Below are positions 56,801 through 64,000 of a stretch of 64,000 nt of DNA, piece after piece. The stretch spans positions 7,523,555 to 7,587,554 of the forward strand of contig CAIIXF020000002.1 of assembly GCA_903813345.2 (NCBI GenBank). Direction: 5' to 3'. A program made the position numbers and the translations under genes. The first letter of the stretch is position 1; the number at the start of each line of letters is the position of its first letter. The DNA is from Owenia fusiformis (Eukaryota; Annelida; Polychaeta; Sabellida; Oweniidae). The notes below the pieces were generated by a model. That model was not told where the DNA came from. It did not search any database and saw nothing but the letters and a program-made list of their open reading frames with translations.

Positions 56801-59800
56801 AACAAAATTCGGAAAGAAAAACGATCGAAAAAGAAGCATAAAAAACATAAGAAATCTAAACAGAAATATGACGATGATAATGTGTCATTAGAATCTGGTG
56901 AGATTGAAGGCTCACTAGACTCAGACTTAGATAGCTTACAATCGTTACTTACAGCCTCTAGTGATCTCTCTGATGGCCCAAAGTTTTCCAAAAAGAAGAA
57001 GAAAAAATCCAAGAAAAAGCGAAAACGTAAGCGAAAGCTAAGTATTGATTCAAGTGACATTACAATTAGTGATGTTGCGATCTCAGAAATTGACAGTGAA
57101 GTACTTTTTGACAGTGATGTAGAAAAACTCCTTGAATCAGATGACGATCAAAACTTGTCTGATTTTGAGGAAAAAATTAAATCCAAAATAAGGGAAAAGA
57201 AAATCAAGGCAAAGAAAAGGGAAAGAAAAAAAGAAAGAAGAGCCGTAAGGGAAAAGAAAAGGGAGCGTGAATTTAGAAGTTTTTCAAGTGGCAGTCTGAA
57301 CAGCATACATAGTGTATCATCAGTTGACAGTTATGGATCACACCACTACAAACGTTCACGATCACCGTCATTTGATCGTTCTAGACCTTTGGAGAGATAT
57401 GAAACCTGGTCGCCTCGACATGGGTCAAGGTCACCTCATCATGGGTCAAGATCACCGAGGGATGTTTCACCTGGAAGAGATAGTGATGATCCATTTAATA
57501 CAGAGTGGGAAGAAATAGCATACTGGTATGACTACATACAAAATTTCTTCAGCAGACCCCGAGGTCGAGGGCGGTATATCAATAATCGAAGCAGGGGGCG
57601 ATATATGAACAGTACATATAGGGGACGCCCTTGGAGGGGACGAGGAAGGGGACACGACTCTCCAAGGTGGCAGCATGATCGTTTTGATGACAGGCAGTCA
57701 AGATCACATAGTCGTCATGGGTCAAGAAGCTCTTCAAGATCAAGAGATCGTAAGTCAAGGTCTAGAAGTCATCACCGGTCAAGATCAAGAGACAGAAGGT
57801 CAAGGTCAAGAAGTCATGATAGGTCAAGATCAAGAGACAGAAGGTCAAGATCAAGAAGTTACCATAGGTCAAGATCAAGAGACAGAAGGTCAAGATCAAG
57901 AAGTCATGATAGGTCAAGATCAAGAGAAAAAAGGTCTAGATCAAGAAGTTACTATAGATCAAGAGGCAGAAGATCAAGGTCAAGAAGTCACCATAGGTCA
58001 AGATCAAGAGACAGAAGGTCAAGCTCAAGAAGTCGTAAAAGGTCAAGGTCAAGAGATAGAAGGTCAACATCAAAAGATCATCAGAGGTCAAGGTCGGGAG
58101 ACAGGAGGTCAAGCTCAAGAGACCACAAGTCAAGGCCAGAAAGTCATAGATCTGTGTCTAAAAGTAGAGACCCAGAAACGAAAGAAAATGATCCTGTTTC
58201 AAACTCACCTTTTTCAGATGACAGAAAATCACCAAATAATGATGAGAGTGTTGCAAAAAAATCAAGATCAAAAAGTCCAAAATCCAAATCAAAGAAAAAG
58301 AAGAAAAAATCTAGGTTTGAGAACAAAGGTGATAATGAAGAAGAGAATAAACACTCAAGAGGTAATACAATGGAAAAAGATAATGACATTCATAAAGAAA
58401 GATCAAAGGATCCCGAAGATCAAGAGATGGGATCAGATGAGAGGAGGTATTCAAGAATGAAACCAGAGAGACACCACTCAAAGGAAAACTCTCAGAGAGA
58501 GGAAAAGAAGGAAGATAAAAAGGAAAGAAAAGAAGGTAAACAAAGGGATCACCATAGCAGCAGGGAGAGGGACCGAGGAATGGACACAAACATGTCCTTT
58601 AATGCACTGCACTTAGCAGACGACCACAAATCCAGAGATAGGGGTGATAAATATAAAGATAGAAGAGATGATCAAAGATATAATCGAGAAATTGATCAAA
58701 ATGATAGAGCTCAACGGATGCACATGCCAAGGGGGAGATTTGATACAAGTGGTGGATTTCCAGTACATAGTGGTAGAACTGGGGAATTGTATAGAGCTAC
58801 ATATAGTGAAGACCTCAGTCAGTTGAATGAAAGAAGAGATGAATTTGCATATAGAGGAAGAGGGGGTTACAGAGAATATGTGGAAAAAGGGAACTACAGA
58901 GGACGGAATTTTGACAAAAACTTTCGAGCCAGGGGTAGATCACGTGGCTATCAACACCGTGACTTTGACCAGAGACCTCCAGGTGAAAACTATGATAGGT
59001 TTAATGATCTTCACCATCCAAGATTACATGCTCCTTTCAATGATAATGACCATCGAAGATTTGATGAAGACAAACATAGAGATTTTCACCATTCACGATT
59101 CAGGGATGAGTACGACACAAGAAGACGAGAAAGATTTCATGACGACTTTCAAGATGACGACTCCACTGGGAGTTTGGAAAGAGCTGTCCTCAAGGGTCAT
59201 AGAGAAATGATGGGTGCTGATTACATAACTGATGATAGTGCTGAAATTGATCTGGATAACGTAGAGAAAAAACGGTCAAAAAAGAAACATAAAACTAAAC
59301 ATAAAAAATCACATTCTAGAGATGCTGATCATGATACAAAAAATGACGTAGAACAAACCTCTAATAAATCAAAGAAAACCAAACATAAAAAATCTCACTC
59401 CAAAAAGGAAGAATCCGAAGAAACTGAAACACCAGGAAGTATGAGAAAACAGAAGAAAACAAAAAATCATTCTCGAAATAAAAGCAACGATATTGACATT
59501 GACGCTATAAATGAATCAATAGAAAATGCTCTTAGTCATAAAAAGTCCAAAAAGAAGCGGAAAAAATCAGAGGAATCAGTTAAGAATAACCTTGATGATG
59601 TCATGAATATGACAATAGTGATTGACAATCCAGACTATAAATCGGACAACGATAAACAAACAAGGCGCAAGAATAAAGAGAAACAAAGAAGAACAGAAAC
59701 TGAAAATTCAGAAAGTGATTATATTCAAAAACAAATGGACATCATAGACTCTGAGTTAAGTGCAATTTTAGAACCTTCCTCCAAAAAGAAACATAAATCA

Positions 59801-60340
59801 ATGAGTAAATCAGGAGATGGTGAAAGAAATCCAAGTTCTGGTGAATCTATGAAAAAAAGGAAAAAATCATCTAAACATAAACACAAAGAGGGCATAAGTG
59901 TTTTCAATGACACTGAAAATATTACTAATGAGACCCTACCTACTCTTGATAGAGACTCTACAGACTCTGATTCAATAGCTATTAAACATAGTAAAAAAGC
60001 GAAAAAATCTCGGAGGAAAAACTCTGAGTGTATTCCAAATGAGTTTGATTCAGAAAGGAATAGTCCAGTTGATCCACAAGTAGCCACAACAACTGAGAAA
60101 AGCAACCAATCATTGATGAAAAAACACAAACACAAGAAATCGAAACATAAAAAAGACAATGAAATGGAAGAATACACTGAAAGAGTAATCAATGTTGAAT
60201 CTCCAAGACAATCCAAGAAACGGAAACATGGGTCACCCAAAGTAAATGAACCACCCAAAATTAGATCCATTGTGAAACCCATAAAAGACCATGATTCTGA
60301 TGACTCATGGGACGCTGCGTCATATGCAAATAAGGTGTAA
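35827..60340 (+). CDS. Large SR/RG/lysine-rich nuclear protein, family not identified (7 exons, 1,715 aa)
   Basis: Exons 35827-35849, 39820-40328, 40832-41060, 41936-42010, 42770-42844, 55299-55343 and 56149-60340 have GT-AG junctions in matching phase and sum to 5,148 nt. The first exon (MDTTEVP plus two bases) is inferred from phase, Kozak-like ATG and the promoter just upstream. The N-terminal ~300 residues are acidic. Exon 7 opens with a helical, charged segment (AALDEIEKEARVAAERAEQL then RRPLTKEEIRHGTRRRDD) that looks like the conserved core. It continues with RG/RGR boxes (about 458-508, 788-822), an RS domain of 15-residue repeats (about 832-990) and SKKKHK-type lysine clusters to the end. 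RS and RG domains suggest a nuclear role in pre-mRNA processing; no RRM, PWI or enzyme domain is seen. Confidence 0.82.
36395..36770. repeat. Internal palindromic array of ATGACCGTG units
   Basis: About eight ~29-bp units of the form CACGGTCATGACAGGCCTTG run to 36640. Then three units in the opposite orientation (CCTGCCATGACCGTGACAAT) run to 36770. The two halves can pair into a long imperfect hairpin. Short open frames across it are artefacts. Confidence 0.85.
36844..37862. mobile_element. Inner ~1-kb element with inverted 16-bp iteron arrays
   Basis: Six tandem copies of AACTCGTACCCAAGAC (36847-36940) at the left are mirrored by five inverted copies (GTCTTGGGTACGAGTT) at 37786-37862. The outermost bases GTCAACTCGTACCC are perfectly inverted. 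The 850 bp between (36941-37785) are AT-rich with no transposase. It may be a separate non-autonomous transposon inserted into the foldback element. Confidence 0.75.
38160..39819. other. Rest of SR-rich gene intron 1
   Basis: Contains the hairpin element at 38630-38751 and a half copy of it (GGAGGATTGGCTCCTAGGGT, near 38208-38228). Otherwise AT-rich; no exon with usable splice sites and phase recognised. Confidence 0.5.
38630..38751. mobile_element. 122-bp hairpin MITE
   Basis: 29-bp arms: left GGAGGATTGGCTCCCAGAAT continuing GCAACATGA (38630-38658), right its inverse (38723-38751), 27 of 29 matching, around a 64-bp spacer. A related half copy is 400 bp upstream. Confidence 0.8.
40545..40725. 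repeat. Copy of the GAACACCT / ACAGGTTTTACTGTA dispersed repeat
   Basis: TTGAACACCTTTGGCGGCAC, GGTGTTTACAAGACACATTT and terminal ACAGGTTTTACTGTATA. Inverted relative to the 22485 copy; same family as in KIDINS220 intron 4. Confidence 0.6.
43083..43250. mobile_element. Inverted hairpin of Penelope-like terminal sequence with hammerhead-like core
   Basis: Arms of ~60 bp (43083-43142 and 43190-43250) are inverted copies around CACAACCTTTATTTTACTAA. On the minus strand the loop side reads TTGAAAAA, GGATCC-AGACA-GGATCC stem-loop, GAAAC, CTTCCTG. The element at 20597-21355 has the same arrangement (TTGAAAAA, stem, GAAAG). This suggests two head-to-head terminal fragments of a Penelope-like element. 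The hammerhead core is degenerate. Confidence 0.55.
43685..43690 (-). terminator. Possible polyadenylation signal of GRL gene A
   Basis: AATAAA on the minus strand about 165 bases after the stop codon. Confidence 0.4.
43856..46615 (-). CDS. Gustatory-receptor-like 7TM protein, gene A (3 exons, 442 aa)
   Basis: Exons 46615-45575, 44802-44644 and 43984-43856, phase 0 junctions, 1,329 nt. The first exon encodes a charged cytoplasmic N-terminus and six hydrophobic segments (from about LYHSWLIMIAFMITG onward). The last two carry the loop before TM7 and TM7 itself, including TYSVVIPQF, a perfect match to the TYhhhhhQF signature of the insect gustatory/odorant receptor superfamily. Proteins of this family are ligand-gated cation channels in insects and occur as Grls in other invertebrates. 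Phase-0 introns near the C-terminus are also typical. The ATG at 46615 aligns with the start of gene B; an upstream in-frame extension is ignored. It lies antisense in intron 5 of the SR-rich gene. Confidence 0.85.
44909..45383. mobile_element. TTAA-flanked MITE containing a tRNA(Pro)-like fragment
   Basis: Inverted ends TTAAAGCTGGAC-CGCTC-AAACGCAAT (44909-44940) and its complement (45350-45383) meet TTAA at both outer edges, as for piggyBac-type elements. No transposase. It lies in the first intron of GRL gene A, and contains the tRNA-like stretch at 45194-45252. Confidence 0.75.
45194..45252 (+). pseudogene. Truncated tRNA(Pro)-like sequence
   Basis: GGTGGTCTAGGGGTACAATT followed by CTCGTTTAGCACGCGGG and GGCCCGG resembles the 5' two thirds of a proline tRNA (D arm GGTCTAGGGG). 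The anticodon stem can pair with two G-U pairs. The loop would show AGC rather than a proline anticodon. The T arm is lost and replaced by TTTTATTTTTTTTT, so it cannot be a working tRNA. Confidence 0.6.
46616..48100. other. SR-rich gene intron 5, between receptor gene A and a MITE
   Basis: AT-rich. A small tandem duplication (TTCCTTGTTGTTT, near 47487 and 47519) and a palindrome around AGGCTTTCAA/TTGAAAGCCC at 48058-48105 are all I see. Confidence 0.5.
48058..48105. repeat. Small hairpin repeat (ATAATCACAGGCTTTCAA...)
   Basis: TTATAATCACAGGCTTTCAA and its near-inverse TTGAAAGCCCATGTTATAA flank a 9-bp loop. A similar hairpin (GGGCATTCAAT ... ATTGAAAGCCCATGGTATAA) lies at about 60480-60536. 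Confidence 0.65.
48106..48479. mobile_element. ~370-bp MITE, copy B
   Basis: Full-length relative of 25271-25641, with left end TTAAAGGTACAAC, a G-run, and right end TTGTTGCCCCTTTAA. Its short open frames shared with copy A are transposon sequence. Confidence 0.85.
48811..49203. mobile_element. ~390-bp inverted-repeat element with an internal tandem duplication
   Basis: Ends AAAGGACGATTCTCGGTTTG and (inverted) CAAACCGAGAATCATCCTTT form ~27-bp inverted repeats. Inside, a ~185-bp unit is repeated twice (shared ATATTACCCAAATTAAATTA, AGCAGGGATAA). No coding capacity. Confidence 0.8.
49204..50685. other. SR-rich gene intron 5, nothing recognised
   Basis: AT-rich. A weak CCATAAAACCTGTGTAGGTA word at 49749 may be another copy of the ACAGTAAAACCTG family. 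No exon, RNA gene or intact transposon seen. Confidence 0.45.
50686..50777 (-). pseudogene. Extra partial copy of the last exon of GRL gene B
   Basis: On the minus strand 50777-50694 repeats the coding end of exon 3 of gene B, from CTGCAGTTCAAAGAG (QFKE) to the stop TAA, offset by exactly 100 bp. It lacks the TYSVV part and the splice acceptor, so it lies as 3' flank or UTR of gene B. Confidence 0.85.
50794..52522 (-). CDS. Gustatory-receptor-like 7TM protein, gene B (3 exons, 443 aa)
   Basis: Exons 52522-51479, 51232-51074 and 50922-50794, phase 0 junctions, 1,332 nt. Same architecture as gene A: MKITVEEVKRG start, WKELRIYKHLSHLFFG, six hydrophobic segments in exon 1, then AHYCVDDVYKMRLGGIKQD and a TM7 exon with TYSVVILQF, matching TYhhhhhQF. 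It ends in an N/T/C-rich tail (NNNCTCYCT). Exons 2 and 3 differ from gene A at only 5 of 159 and about 6 of 129 bases, whereas exon 1 is clearly more diverged. The two genes are a tandem pair in the same orientation, both antisense inside intron 5 of the SR-rich gene, about 4 kb apart. Confidence 0.86.
52523..55298. other. 3' part of SR-rich gene intron 5
   Basis: AT-rich. It includes a TATATATGG stretch just upstream of gene B (52555-52565), a GAGGTGAGG patch near 54120-54160, and a ~50-bp tandem duplication (GTCTTTAATGTGCAGATCTC) at 54990-55075. No exon recognised. Confidence 0.5.
55697..55924. mobile_element. 228-bp MITE (TACTGTACTTCTACTTAAT ends)
   Basis: Left end TACTGTACTTCTACTTAATT and right end ATTAAGTAGAAGTATAGTA are inverted. 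Inside, ACTTAATTTGGC / CTATTTAATTTGGTGGAC words add sub-terminal repeats. Complete counterpart of the interrupted copy at 20477-21483. In intron 6 of the SR-rich gene. Confidence 0.85.
55970..56040. repeat. ~36-bp tandem duplication
   Basis: ATACTTAAAACGTTAATTTA then TTTGAGTCAATTT is repeated once with one base change, about 110 bp before the acceptor of the last exon. Confidence 0.8.
56149..60340 (+). CDS. SR-rich gene, last and main exon
   Basis: The 4.2-kb exon follows a TTTTTCAG acceptor and ends TAA at 60340. The RS domain at about 57690-58160 is encoded by a 45-bp (15-codon) tandem repeat around RSRSRDRRSRSRSHD. Repetition also keeps a second frame open over 57675-58460 (QDQE-rich), which is not a gene. 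D/R/H-rich and SKKKHKTKHKKSHS-like segments follow. The C-terminus is DDSWDAASYANKV. Confidence 0.9.
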
Positions 60341-60387
60341 TCTCTCGAAACGTCAGTGTAAATATCTATAGTACTATTTTAGTGAGA

Positions 60388-60489
60388 ATTAAAACAAAAC
60401 AAATTTTTGTAAAAAGGTCTTAATCTATTCAACAGCTATTTTTTCATTGTACAATTCAATTCACAATATTTCATGAAGTGTATAATAAA
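60388..60489 (+). terminator. Candidate polyadenylation signals of the SR-rich gene
   Basis: ATTAAA at 60388-60393 and AATAAA at 60484-60489, 48 and 144 bases after the stop codon. Confidence 0.45.
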
Positions 60490-60539
60490 TCATGGGCATT
60501 CAATAGAATTCATATTGAAAGCCCATGGTATAATGTAAG

Positions 60540-61270
60540 CCAGGTTTTAATTTATTTAAAGAACAGAATTCAATATTCTATGTTGATTTTTACATTAGAA
60601 ACGTTTTGTTTTGTTTTCAAAGAGTTTTATATAGTTTATAGTGAATTACAATATTACTGTACCAAAAGTATCGGGCACAATTGATCTACGGTGGGCGTAC
60701 GGCGGCTGTAGCTTCACACAATCGTTATAGAAAATCTACATCGTACTGCTTATCATTTTGTTCTGCACATTTCTCTCGATTTTGTGCTGGGAAGCTACAA
60801 TGTACGGCCACTGACGGTTGCCGTAAATCAAATGTGACTGCGGCATAAGTAGGCATAGCATTTTTGACGCACCTTTACGCGGTAATCAGGTAATATACCA
60901 TCTTTAATGTACGTTTGATAAATTGTACACGGTGATCTCCCTACATTTTTGTCAACAGTGTGGTTATTCTTATTTTACATGTTTTGATCTTATTAGTTTT
61001 TAGACATAGCATTGTTCAGTTGCTGTAAAAACGGGGAGATCACTGATATTAACTTTTTTATATTGTTAAGCAAAGTGGCCACTACTGTTTCCATCTATAT
61101 TCGTCTAGTATAGTTTCATACTTAGAGAAAATATTCAAAAATTTTGATAAATATTACGCATTTCGTCAATTATTGTTAATTGTAAGCGTAAAAATGCTGT
61201 TTTACGGGCTGACCTTGATGCGTTAACAATCGAGGTCTATGCAAACTTACAGATTGTTATACGTTACTAC
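60540..61270. other. Intergenic, nothing recognised
   Basis: No coding frame, RNA gene or repeat family that I recognise. Confidence 0.45.
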
Positions 61271-62700
61271 CAGTTTGACCAAGAATTTTCAAGATGGCAG
61301 CTAAAATCTTAAATGGCCGCCATTTTTCGTCAAAGAAATGTAATCTTTTGATAACTCAAATAGCAGTGAATGGAGCTCAAATTTTATATTCTGATGCTTT
61401 GGGACATGACTGTTCGATAATGATTTTCAAAATTGCTGCCATTTTTCGTAAAAAGGGGATGTAATATTTGACAACTCAAATGCTGATTGACGGATATGGT
61501 TTACATATTATGTCTTGATGCCTAGGGACAAACAAACTCTTATCAAGAAGGAATCTTCAAGATGGCCACTAATAATCAAAATATGTTTTGTTCGGTGAGA
61601 TTTGCTACTCCGGAGAGTTGCTGTTTTTCTAGTTTTATTTAGATGCCAAATCAACAGCAATAATGCAAGATCAAGATTCAAATTTAGGAGGGATGTGCCA
61701 AAACTTATAGATCAGTACTGCTATGTGATTTAGTTTCAAACTATGATTTTGTAAAATCTTGTCAAGGCAATCAACAGTCAGTAGTATTGTCTTTTCCGCG
61801 AGTACTTAATTGATATCCCATCGAACGAAGTTCAAAGGGATATAGGGAACGCCTCCGTCCGTCCGTACGTCCGTTCGGGCAATAACTCAAATACCGTTGG
61901 CCCGATTTTGTTCATATTTTGTACACATACACCCTATGGGAGTAAAAGTTCTGCTCGAAAGCAGATTTTCAAAATGGCCGCTCATTTAAAAATGGCGGCC
62001 ATTGTTCATATTTGGTATGTGAATACTATAAGCATATCACACTGTCTAATGGTTGGAGACTTCAGAAGAATTTCCTATAGATGACCATTATTACAACATA
62101 CCACAGTGTTCGGGAGAGACTTGCCTAGCCTGCTATAACAAACTTACCATGGGTTGTCCACTGAATTTTTGAGATAAATAAACTTAAAGACACTAAGCCC
62201 CTCTATCGTCAGATTTCTCAGAAAATTCTGGTTAAATCATCAAGGTCAAAATCACTCCGCCGCCAGCTTTACGATGAGATTCCCACTGAACTTTGACATG
62301 CTTTCAGATAAATCAGGACCTAGGCTACCTTATAAATATTGAGCCCCGATTTCATTCCCAAACGCCAGGTGGCGCTCCAATGGGATAGGGAAGGAGAAAA
62401 TGACTTTTTATACAGAAAACCAAATCAGTAGCGGTAACCGCTAGTATCCTTACGCAGGACTATATCCTAACTCGAAAAGTAGTGGACTGATTTTGTTAAT
62501 AATTAGTATATGAGCATGGCACACTGTCTAATGACACTTTTGGTAGGAGGTGGCCATTTTGAAAAATGGCTGCCATTTTTGCTATATATTTTGTTTGTAA
62601 AAATGCAAGCCATGGCTGTTCGATGGGATTTGCTACGCTTTGGCGTTGATGTTGTCAAGTTAAATATGTCCAATACAAAAAAGCAGCAAAATGCAGTTGT
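61270..62700. repeat. Dispersed non-coding repeats (CCGTCCGTCCGTACG, AAATGGCGGCC)
   Basis: Recurrent words AAGATGGC(A/C), GGCCGCCATTTTT, CAATAACTCAAATACCG and CGTCCGTCCGTACGTCCG mark a repeat-derived stretch. ATCCCATCGAAC at 61815 and GTTCGATGGGAT at 62618 are inverted and may bound an ~0.8-kb element. No transposase or other gene. Confidence 0.55.
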
Positions 62701-64000
62701 AATATAGAGTAACTTTTTATATTATTTCAACAAATAAATATTTTTTATGAAAAATAAATAAAAACACTTGTTTTGCATATATACAGGGTTAGCCGAAAAA
62801 TTATTTTGATATTACTTTTTCGAAAACGCATCGATTAAATTCGATGAAAGTTTTGCAGGGGACACAGCAGTCACTTTTGCAATTAATTAAGCAATGGGAT
62901 AAGTTTCTGAATACTAGTAATTCAGGTAAACAGACACTGGGGGGATTCATCTGATTTTCAGCATGATATTGATTGACATTAATATTGTGTTTTCGACTTA
63001 TCGAAAGAACACAAGTCAATATTACCGTTATTTCCTACATTTATTTTTCAAGGCTAGCTTTTAAAGAAGAAACCGAGAAAATCAATGTTTTTAACCATAT
63101 TCCTCCCTGTCAAAGAACGTAAATGAGGATACGTAATTAAGAAATTAATATCACGTTTAGAATTCTTACCATTCTAGGTCAACGCAAATATTTGTAGGGT
63201 GGTCCAAAATAGAACTTTTTTGGAAGTTATGCTTTTCAGATAAATTGTTCACTCCTTTTGGGGTTAAAAGGCATATGCTTTTTTTAATATATATTTCAAC
63301 CTAATTTTACTCCGCCCACGGCCCCCAAAGATTAACAATTTGGTGTAAACGGCAATTTTCGCCAAATTGTCGAACGTTGGGGGCTATAAGAACACTGTTT
63401 TATCGAAGGTGCATGACTTTTAGAAAAAGTGTTATTATGGAACACACCTTTACTCATTAAAAAAGTAAGATGTAACTATCTGATTATCAAGTAATGTTGC
63501 CATAGCAACTTAACCATATGATGAATTATTTTCATTTCTAGTGCAATATTTTTCAGATAGTTTCAGAGTAAAGAATATGACGAAAATGATGACATCTCAC
63601 AAAAATGCAATTGTCAGGTAACAAATAGTGTTTTATACCCCTTGTAGAATTTATCAGGGGTACAAGAAATGCTCTGTTGGAGAGTTGCTCAAGGATGCCA
63701 ATCTGATGGGTTTGAGGTAAAACCCTCAATTCATGTTGAATTAGATAAAAAACATTAAAATCCGAAGAAAGCGATTGATTCTCAAAATACTCAATTTTTT
63801 GCCAGACTTTTTATTATTAAGTTCTGTTCATGCGTACCGTTAATTAATTGTGCTTAAGGTCCCGCAGTTTCAAACCTTGAGACTGTGGTGTAACTGATTG
63901 TTTTTGATGCGTATTCATGTTTTTCACAACCCTATAAGGTGTGTATTAAAGATTAACTTTCCTGTTATCTCAAAATCCGCTTGGAACTATACCATTGGAT
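62701..64000. other. Intergenic to window end, nothing recognised
   Basis: AT-rich. A CAGGGTTAGCCGAAAAATTA word at 62784 looks like the end of a transposon, but I find no partner end. Confidence 0.45.

Noticed and set aside
56785-57060. Antisense phenylalanine/leucine-rich frames opposite the SR exon
   Set aside because: Complement of lysine/serine-rich codons, no splice sites or conservation signal.
57675-58460. 261-codon open frame rich in QDQE in the second frame of the SR exon
   Set aside because: Open only because the 45-bp RS-coding repeat keeps period in every frame; the RS frame continues into non-repetitive protein on both sides.

Overview
ORGANISM. This is nuclear DNA from a marine-type invertebrate animal. 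Genes have many GT-AG introns, the DNA is AT-rich and full of small inverted-repeat transposons, and the transposons include a Ty3-type (mag-like) LTR retrotransposon and a Penelope-like element. Gustatory-receptor-like genes with the TYhhhhhQF signature, an SR-rich nuclear protein gene and a KIDINS220 orthologue are all present. A lophotrochozoan or an invertebrate deuterostome fits; vertebrates are unlikely because this receptor family is not known there. The species cannot be fixed from the sequence. LAYOUT. (1) 1-4300: tandem and dispersed repeats beyond the 3' end of the first gene. (2) 4301-29756, minus strand: a complete 25-coding-exon KIDINS220/ARMS gene (12 ankyrin repeats, KAP P-loop NTPase domain with four membrane segments, proline-rich linker, SAM-like domain, long serine-rich tail). 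My exon chain closes in frame at 1,770 codons. (3) 21607-24827, plus strand: a five-exon theta-type glutathione S-transferase nested antisense in KIDINS220 intron 4. The same intron holds a Penelope-like fragment that landed inside a MITE. (4) 30485-34965, plus strand: an intact LTR retrotransposon with identical 141-bp LTRs, a 5-bp target duplication and one open gag-pol frame. (5) 35660-35722: a TATA-less promoter (ETS, CRE, inverted CCAAT) that could serve KIDINS220 leftward and the next gene rightward. (6) 35827-60340, plus strand: a seven-exon gene for a 1,715-residue SR/RG/lysine-rich nuclear protein of unidentified family. Intron 1 holds a 2.2-kb foldback-like composite element. Intron 5 (12.5 kb) holds two minus-strand gustatory-receptor-like genes. 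(7) 60341-64000: 3' UTR and repeats, no gene seen. THEMES. Two genes appear to share a promoter and each probably carries a transposon in its first intron. Three smaller genes sit antisense inside large introns. Exon edges have repeatedly been duplicated in tandem: the KIDINS220 exon 4 acceptor (nine extra copies), the exon 8 acceptor (two extra), the exon 17 donor side (one extra), the KIDINS220 stop codon (a 12-copy 41-bp array), GST exon 3, and the last exon of one receptor gene. This habit and the tightly conserved receptor C-termini are the most unusual things I see. All gene models come from reading splice sites and frames by eye; no alignment or transcript was available.
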